Assembly (NCBI GenBank): GCA_002794775.1
Contig: NBAY01000007.1
Span: 806,001-870,000 of the forward strand
DNA from: Porodaedalea pini
Lineage: Eukaryota; Basidiomycota; Agaricomycetes; Hymenochaetales; Hymenochaetaceae
Direction: 5' to 3'
DNA length: 64,000 nt
The notes beneath the pieces were generated by a model. It was given only the letters and a program-made list of their open reading frames with translations. It ran no database searches and was not told where the DNA came from. Every line of letters begins with the position of its first letter. Within the stretch, counting starts at the first letter, position 1. Below are positions 57,285-64,000 of the stretch, one piece after another. A program made the position numbers and the translations under genes.

Positions 57285-58310
57285 GTGCAAATGGACAAGG
57301 CATCCTGGCCCACATATCTCAATGACTACACTAATGTCTTCTCAGAGAAAGGGTTTGAGAAGTTACCTGAACATCAACCATAGGATCACATCATTGACCT
57401 GAAGCCCGACTTCAAGCCCAGTGACTGCAAAATCTATCCACTGATGCTGATGGAACAGCAGTCACTGAAAGACTTCATCAACAAAAACTTGAAGTCTGGC
57501 TGCATCTGAAAGTCAATATCTCTGATGGTGTTGCCCTTCTTCTTCATAAAAAAGGCTGACAAATCCTTACATCTGATCCAGGACTATTGGAAACTCAATG
57601 ATGGCACAATCAAGAATAAGTACCCCTTACCTCTCATCGACAAACTTGTCGACAAAGTCAAGAAGGCTAAGTACATCACCAAGCTTGACCTTTGTTAGGG
57701 ATACTACAACATCTGGATCCATGAAGGCAATGAGTGGAAGGGGGCATTTCAGACAAATCTGGGCCTGTTTGAGCCAACCATCATGTTCTTCAGTCTCTGT
57801 AACATGCCAGTGATGTTCCAAGCTTTCGTCAATCATATCTTCAAGGACCTGATTTATGCAAACCTGATCATTGTCTATCTCGATGATATTCTGATCCTCT
57901 CCAAAACCATCAAGGAGCACATCAAGATGACGAGATGCATATTACAGATCCTTTGGGAGAACAGCCTTTACCTGAAACTGGAAAAGTGTGAATTTGATGT
58001 CAAGGTCATAAAATACCTTGGCCACATCATTGGTAATGGTGAAATCCAGGCTGACCCAGCAAAGATGAAAGCAATTGCTAGCTGGTCCGTCCTGAGAAAC
58101 CTCAAGGAACTTCAAAAATTTCTTGGCATGGAAAATTAGCTATGATGGTTCATCAAGGATTATAGCAAGGTGGTCCACCTGCTAACATTGCTGACAGGCA
58201 AGAAGGGCTGAATATGGGAGACTGAACAGCAGGAAGTGTTTGAGGAACTGAAGAATCATCTCAGTTCACCTCCAGTCCTAGTGATCATCAATGATGAGAG
58301 CTCTTTCTGC
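57285..58310 (+). pseudogene. E3 pol segment 1: RT and start of RNase H
   Basis: It contains MDKASWPTYLNDYTNVFSEK, KADKSLHLIQDYWKLNDGTI, KLDLC, and the box IIVYLDDILILS (near 57876), the only intact YLDD in family E here. The open frame is 57783-58139. It ends in SSFC at LTR-B. Stops replace Trp in several places. Confidence 0.88.
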
Positions 58311-60233
58311 TGTAGATCCTGACTTAGGGGCGTCTGGGATGAGCGGTCCTTTTGGGAATGTGATTGCATGCTCTGGGAGGTTAGGGGTTGACTGTGGTAA
58401 GATCACTCAATGTACTGGTGAAAGGTGACGGTACGGTCTACTAGCAGACTCGGACCTGGTTGAGTTCAGCCACTGGAGGTTCACTCTAATGTGTCTGATG
58501 GAGGGGATAGTGTCAGGAAGTGTAGGGAAGTGTAGGGGAATACTTGGGGCTAGGTGTCGACTCAAGGATGCGAGTACAAAGGACGACCGGCAAAACGTGC
58601 CTAAATGTGGTCGGAGAACAAAGAGTGACTACGATCTTGACAACCCGGGCTTGGAAACTTGCCAGTGAAGACAGTAATCGAAACGATTCGTCGAGATGAT
58701 TCTGAATCTGAAAAGATCTCGAGATGCGGTGCAGAATTGACAGAGATATGGCAGTTGCACTGGTTGCAGCTGGCGGAACGCACAGAACTCCCGGAACCAA
58801 AAGCTATTTTCGTAGCTCTACGACACGGGCTCGGAATCGTGCAAGAAAAGACAGTGTTCGAAAGCGATTTCCGAAGAGATTAAGAATCTGAAGAGAGCTC
58901 GAGAATTGGTTAAGAATTGAGGGCGATATAGCAAAAGCAAGATTTGACCGAAAACGGGACTTGAGACGGAACGGCTGGAACAATACTGAACGGCGACGGA
59001 GACAAGAACTAAAGACTGGGACTGACTCAGGGGAAACAAACTTGTATTTTTGAGACATTTACATGAGTGTTTAAATAACCAACAGAGGGTTGAGCCTCTG
59101 AGCGGCGTACAAAGGACACAAAGACAGACTGGAGGCTCTAGCCAAACAACACCAAATAGCCGGAACTCGGAGCCGGAACTCAGGCACATGAGTAATTAAG
59201 CTTTGGGAGGCTCAGAACAATACAGACCTGACCGAAAACAGACTTTGGTGGCTCACTGGTGCAGAACCAAGCTGTATGCGTCGAGTTAATCCTGCCAAAC
59301 ACTGAAAGTGTCCTGAAATGCATCGGGGATACTTGTAAGACTGCCCTGAGTCGAGTCGAACCTAATAGAGCCAATTCTGAGGCCAGCGGCGTCAGGATCT
59401 CCACACCGGTACACATTGGTATGCTTTGGTATGTATTGGTATGTGTCAATATTGAGAACTGAGATCAGAAACTCCAGTCAGGTCTGTACTTGACTGGTAC
59501 AGATATGGTATGTGCAGAGAATCGACACTGGTATGATGTGATTACTGCAAGTGATGAGATTCAAGTTACGGAGCTAGAGATGAGAGACAGTTTTGAGAGA
59601 TGAGATGCCAAGACGAAGATGGAATGACTATGAGGTTTACGAGAACTAAGACAAATTGTACTCAAGTTACCCTGTCTGAGGAAGACTCTGTGGTAGAACT
59701 GACTTCTCCTTTACCTATGACATAGGGTGCATATTTATACTAAGTCCAAAGATCTATCTACAGTTAATAATTTCCATATGAGCATAATGTGCATATCAGT
59801 TGAAACATAGAGAAGTTGATAGGAAAGTCATAGGTCATAGAGGCGTGCATAGAGAGCATAGAAATCAGAAGAACATAGGAAAAACATAAATCATAATGAG
59901 GAAAAATGTCCGCATCACGTCTGACCATACCGGTGCTTCATCAGAACTCAGATCATCTAATCGGTATGTGGCTCCCGTCATCAGACAGCAGTCTGGTATG
60001 CATCAGGGCTGTATGCTCCATGTGACTGCATTCCTAATCATCCAGATAAGATCTCTGGTACATTCTGGTATGCTTTTGGAGGTCTCAGAATGTGTTGCTG
60101 ATGCAATCGCAAGGTTCTGATTCGAAACCAGACTGATCAGATTCAGTTTAATACTGATCGATACATGTTGGAATCTGTTCTTGAGTGCTTCTGGAGTGAT
60201 CGGTGGTGATAGGACGATCAGCATGACTCTACA
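58311..60233 (+). repeat. LTR-B copy 2, solo, with LTR-A inside; duplication CTGC
   Basis: It starts TGTAGATCC and ends TCTACA. CTGC is at 58307-58310 and 60234-60237 and restores CTTTCTGCATTGAGGC in RNase H. Own length without the insert is about 932 bp. In LTR orientation deduced from copy 1 it matches the complement of 12584-13517. Confidence 0.9.
58419..59405 (+). repeat. LTR-A copy 4, inside LTR-B; duplication CTGG/CCGG
   Basis: It runs from TGAAAGG to CTCCACA (987 bp), with CTGG (58415-58418) and CCGG (59406-59409) beside it. The empty site is visible in LTR-B copy 1 (ATACCGGTATGC near 13410). Confidence 0.92.
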
Positions 60234-62140
60234 CTGCATTGAGGCGGACTCATTGAACTTTGCTCTGGGTGGCATGTTGTTATAGAAACAGAAAGGGAAG
60301 TGGAGGGTGACTGCCTACAGGTCGGAGGCACGTCTAACCACAGAACAAAACTATGAGATCTACAACAAGGAGATGCTTGTGATCATCTCAGTGCTTAAGG
60401 AGTATTGGCAGTACTTCCTCAGCACCTACCATAAATTCAAGATCTGGTCTGACCATGTCAGTTTGGTGTACTTCAGATCTGCATAAAAGCTGAGCTATCA
60501 TTAAGCTCATTGGAAAACTGAGCTTGAGTTTGACTTCCATCTTGAGCACAAGTTGGGGAAGACGATGGGCAAGGCAGATCTACTGTCACACAAGGCAGGC
60601 TACAATGAAGGCAAGGATGACAACGACAGTGTTGTGTTCATCAAGGAGAAGCGGTTGAATTGTGGGGTGGTGAGGACATCATGTGATGAAGTGTTGGAAT
60701 GAGTAGGTGAAGCGCAGAGGGTGCAGGACAAGTTGGAGAGGCCAACAGGACTGACAGAGATCAATGGACTGTGGCAGATAAAAGGAAAGGTGTACATTCT
60801 GTCGACAGTGAAAGAATCAGTGCTGCAAGAGTGCCATGACTCAGTCTTAGCAGGACACCAGGAGTGTCGAAGATGGTAGAGCTCATGCACCATGAATTCT
60901 GGTGGGCCTCAATGTTCTCAGATGTGAGATCATACGTTCGAGGCTATGATCACTGTCAGCAAACAAAGGTGCTTAGGATATCAAGGTCAAGACCACTCTA
61001 CCTGAATGCGGTCCCTGAGGGTCCTTGGGAAATTGTTACAGTCAACCTCATTGGAGAACTTTTAGACTTGAAGAGATACAATGCCATCTGCATCTTTATG
61101 GACAGGTTCTCGAAACAGATATATGTAATTCTAACAATGACAAAACTCTCAGCAGAAGGCATGACACAGCTGTATTAGGAGCATGTCTTCTGACTACATG
61201 GTCTGCCCAAGAAGATCATCTATGACCATGGCACGCAGTTCAATGCCTCGATGTTGAAAGAGTTATACAAGCTCTTGCACATTGAGGGTAATCCATCAAC
61301 AGTATACCACCTGCAGACAGATGGTCAGATGGAGCATATCAACCAAGAGCTCAAGTAGTACCTTCAACTCTTCATTGACCATTAGCAATTGGATTGGAAA
61401 GACTGGCTCCCCCTTGCAGAGTTCACTTACAATAACTGCAAACACTCAGCAACAAAGATGTCACCCTTCTATATGAACACAGGATGTCACCCCTTGAGCT
61501 TTGACATGGTGCAAACCTCTTCTTCAAACATGTCAGTGGAAGAATTTGCAAAGCACATAAAGGAGACTCATCACATTGTGAAGGACAACCTGGTCAAGGC
61601 AGCTGAGGACATGAAGTGCTACCATGATTGGACAGCAGAGGCATTGGTAGAATACAAGACTGGTGACAAAGTATTTCTCAATGGATGAAACATCAGCACA
61701 GACTCGCCCACAAAAAAGCTTGCCAATAAGTGATACGGACCCTTCAAAATCCTCAACAAGGTAGGAGCAAGCACATACAAGCTCAAGCTTCCAAAGTGAT
61801 GGAAAAAGGTCCACCCCATCTTCAATGAGGCCTTGCTGAAACCTGTTGTGGATCTGTCCTTCAAGAGTCAGAAGAAACCACTGTCAACGTCACCAGACAT
61901 TGTTGATAATAAGGAGAAATATGAGGTCAAGGAGATCCTAGACTCGTACCTGTACTGAGAAAAGCTGCAATACCTCATCAAATGGGTCAGGTACAATGAA
62001 CCAACCTGGCAGCCTAAGACAGACTTCAGCAAGAATGCAAAGGAGGCAATCTCTGAGTTCTATCATAAACATCCTGGCACCCCTTGCAAACTTGATATCT
62101 CTTGTCAACAACTCCATTCAATCTTCATTGATACCAAGCC
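60234..62140 (+). pseudogene. E3 pol segment 2: RNase H, integrase and chromodomain
   Basis: RNase H resumes with IEADSLNFALGGMLL and IYNKEMLVII. The integrase finger (CHDSVLAGH, then CDHCQQTK written here as YDHCQQTK) is followed by IFMDRFSKQ, DHGTQFNASMLKELYKLL and MEHINQELK. The chromodomain near 61920-62030 reads EVKEILDSYLY, stop, KLQYLIKWVRYNEPTWQPK. The polypurine run AGGGAGGGG (62180-62189) precedes the 3' LTR. Confidence 0.88.
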
Positions 62141-62192
62141 ATACGACCGTGATCATGGTTGGTCAGGACACCTAACCTTGAGGGAGGGGTAA

Positions 62193-62566
62193 TGTTAGGA
62201 CTCAAACTTTTTCCTTTCTTTTATTTCTCCTTTTTACCATTCCTTTTCTTCTAATCACTCCTTTTTTATTATATTTAACTGTCTTTTCAATCATTTCCCA
62301 CACTTCCTTGCACCTGACCTTCATTCATTCCATTCTGCTCCTTTATGTAATCTCAGACAATTGGGTAACCAGTTCTCACAAGGTGATCACTGTATATAAG
62401 GAAGAGGAATCGCATCTGAACACCTGTTCTGCTTTTCCTCTTACCTCTGTGATGACCTAGCCTGAGTATAGTGTGTCCTGAGTCCCCACTCGAGTATAGC
62501 ACATCCCAGATGACAGTCAGCTAAAGCTTGCCCAGTCTGAGTCGTCTCCCAGACTCCCACCTAACA
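62193..62566 (+). repeat. E3 3' LTR
   Basis: It runs from TGTTAGGACTC to CCTAACA, 374 bp like the 5' LTR. The differences between the two are numerous and mostly transitions, so E3 is much older than H. Confidence 0.92.
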
Positions 62567-64000
62567 CAAGAAGGCTAAGTACATCATCAAGCTTGACCTT
62601 CACTGAGGATACTACAACATCCAAATCCATAAAGGCGACAAGTGGAAAGCAGTGTTCAGAATGAACTTAGGTCTGTTTGAACTGACGGTTATGTTCTTCA
62701 GTCTCTGTAATGCACTGGCAATGTTCCAGGCTTTCGCCAATCATATCTTCAAGGATTTGATTTACACAAACTTAATCATTGTATATCTCAACAACATCCT
62801 CATTCTCTCAGACACTCTCAAGGAACACATCAATACAATGAGATGTGTGCTACAGATCCTTCAAGAGAATGACCTATATCTGAAACTGGAAAAATGCGAG
62901 TTCAACATCAAGGTCATTAAGTACCTCAGTCACATCATCAACAATGGCAAAATCCAGGCTGACCTAGCAAAGACAGAAACAATTGCTAGCTAGCCTGTTC
63001 TGCAAAATCTTAAGAAACTTTAAAAGTTCCTTGGCATGAGCAACTAGCTGCAAAGGTTCATCAAGGACTACAGCAAGGTAGTCCAACTGCTAATGTCACT
63101 AATGGGAGAAAATAGCTGGGTATGGGAGACCAAACAGCAGGAAGCATTTGAGGAACTGAAGTGTCATCTCAGTTCACCTCCAGTCTTTGCAATTGCCAAT
63201 GATGATGACCAATTCTGTATCAAGGCTGATTCATCGAACTTCACACTAGGTGGCATATTGTTACAGAAGCAAGAAGGCAAGTGGAGGGTGATCGCCTACC
63301 AGTCAAAAGTGCTGCTACCAGCTGAATGAAACTACAAGATCTATGATAAGGAGATACTTGTAATTGTTTTAGCACTAAAGGAGTGGCAACAATATCTCCT
63401 TGGTGTCCATTACAAATTTGAGATCTGTTCTGACCATGCCAATCTAATGTATTTCAGGTTGGCACAAAAGCTGAGCTATTGTCAAGCTCACTGGTGGTCA
63501 GAGCTAGAAGAATTTGACTTCCACCTTAAGCACAAATTAGAGAAGATGATGGGCAAGGTGGACCTGTTATTGTGCAAGGCAGGCTACAATGAAGACAAGG
63601 ATAACAAGGATGGTGTTGTGTTCATCAAGGAGGGGTGATTGAACCATGAGGTGGTGAGAATGTCGTATAATGAGGTGTTGGATCAAGTGGGTGAAGCACA
63701 GAGGGTGCAAGACAAGTTGGAGAGGCTGACGGGATTGATAGAGGTCGATAGACTGTGGTAGATGAAAGGAAAGATATATGTCCCATCAATGGTGAAAGAA
63801 TTAGTGCTGTAGGAATATCATGATTTAGCCTTAGCTGGACACCTAGAAGCATCAAAAATGATAGAACTTGTGCATCACAGTTTCTAGTGAGCCTTGATGT
63901 TCTTAGACATGAGAGTGTATATTTGAGGATGTGATCGCTATCAGCAAATAAAGGTACTAAAGATGTCAAGATCAAGACTATTTCATCTGAATGTGGTCTC
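62567..64000 (+). pseudogene. E1 pol segment 3: RT end, RNase H, start of integrase
   Basis: It continues from 50590 with KKAKYIIKLDLH. The RT box is VYLNNILI, with both catalytic Asp of YLDD changed to Asn. RNase H reads CIKADSSNFTLGGILLQKQE. The integrase finger region (GHLEASKMIELVHHSF) is reached before the window ends. Many TAG/TGA stops replace Trp and Arg. Confidence 0.85.

Larger units (their letters stand above)
50591..62566 (+). mobile_element. Gypsy element E3 inserted in E1, carrying four later insertions
   Basis: The LTRs of 374 bp at 50591-50964 and 62193-62566 and the duplication CAAGA (50586-50590, 62567-62571) define it. Subtracting D1, LTR-A, D2 and LTR-B with its inner LTR-A, and their 4-bp duplicates, leaves about 6148 bp, the size of E2. 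Its RT box is still YLDD. The insertions sit in gag (three) and RNase H (one). Confidence 0.95.
41320..64000 (+). mobile_element. Outer gypsy element E1, interrupted by E2 and E3, runs off the right edge
   Basis: Own sequence: 41320-44154, 50288-50590 and 62567-64000. Removing E2 and E3 with their duplications rejoins the RT in order (FEKL, LEHQPWDH and DELVDKVK, KAKYIIKLDL). It has a 5' LTR, self-priming site, gag, protease, RT, RNase H and the beginning of integrase. The 3' LTR lies outside the window. It is strongly decayed, with the RT box VYLNN. Confidence 0.9.

Overview
The window reads as a transposon-packed, gene-poor stretch of a filamentous fungal genome, most likely a basidiomycete of the Agaricomycetes. 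The grounds are chromodomain Ty3/gypsy retrotransposons, a KDZ-type transposase with its CxC1-like cysteine cluster, short GT-AG introns of about 50-70 bases, and heavy C-to-T/G-to-A decay that turns Arg, Gln and Trp codons into stops. I see no intact cellular gene, no tRNA or rRNA gene and no CRISPR array. Family letters A-H used below are local labels.

Layout. 1-2580: a gag gene and 5' LTR of family C, cut by LTR-A and itself inserted in the integrase of a decayed minus-strand gypsy element E0 (2581-7052). 7055-8131: fold-back element F1. 8337-12563: a decayed minus-strand gene encoding a polyglutamine protein with a Zn(II)2Cys6-like cluster, split by solo LTRs C and A. 12584-16350: solo LTR-B, a truncated KDZ transposase and a decayed proteasome beta-subunit (PRE4-like) gene. 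16351-18818: LTR-C and fold-back G1. 19112-26097: a young, nearly complete chromovirus H on the minus strand with 5-bp target duplications, inserted in another G element. 26182-28214: fold-backs G2 and F2. 28230-37002: an Spt5/KOW-like plus-strand pseudogene. It is split by G3 and by a mosaic (29640-33588) of housekeeping-gene fragments (prolyl-tRNA synthetase three times, eIF4G-like, TRAPP/foie-gras-like), all in the same orientation. 38997-39581: a small TA-flanked TIR element. 41320-64000: three gypsy copies of one family nested in each other. E2 (44155-50287) and E3 (50591-62566) both sit in the pol gene of E1. E3 carries four further insertions (D1, LTR-A, D2, and LTR-B containing LTR-A).

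Two observations stand out. First, families E and H, which have unrelated LTR sequences, both carry just after the 5' LTR an 11-base stretch exactly complementary to an 11-base stretch 33-35 bases after the LTR TATA box. This is the arrangement expected for Tf1-type self-primed reverse transcription. In family E the 11-mer stays invariant although two different promoter modules surround it. Second, the housekeeping-gene mosaic joins pieces of at least three cellular genes in one orientation, with duplicated and shuffled prolyl-tRNA synthetase exons.

All identifications rest on reading the translated sequence and on remembered family motifs. No database search was possible.
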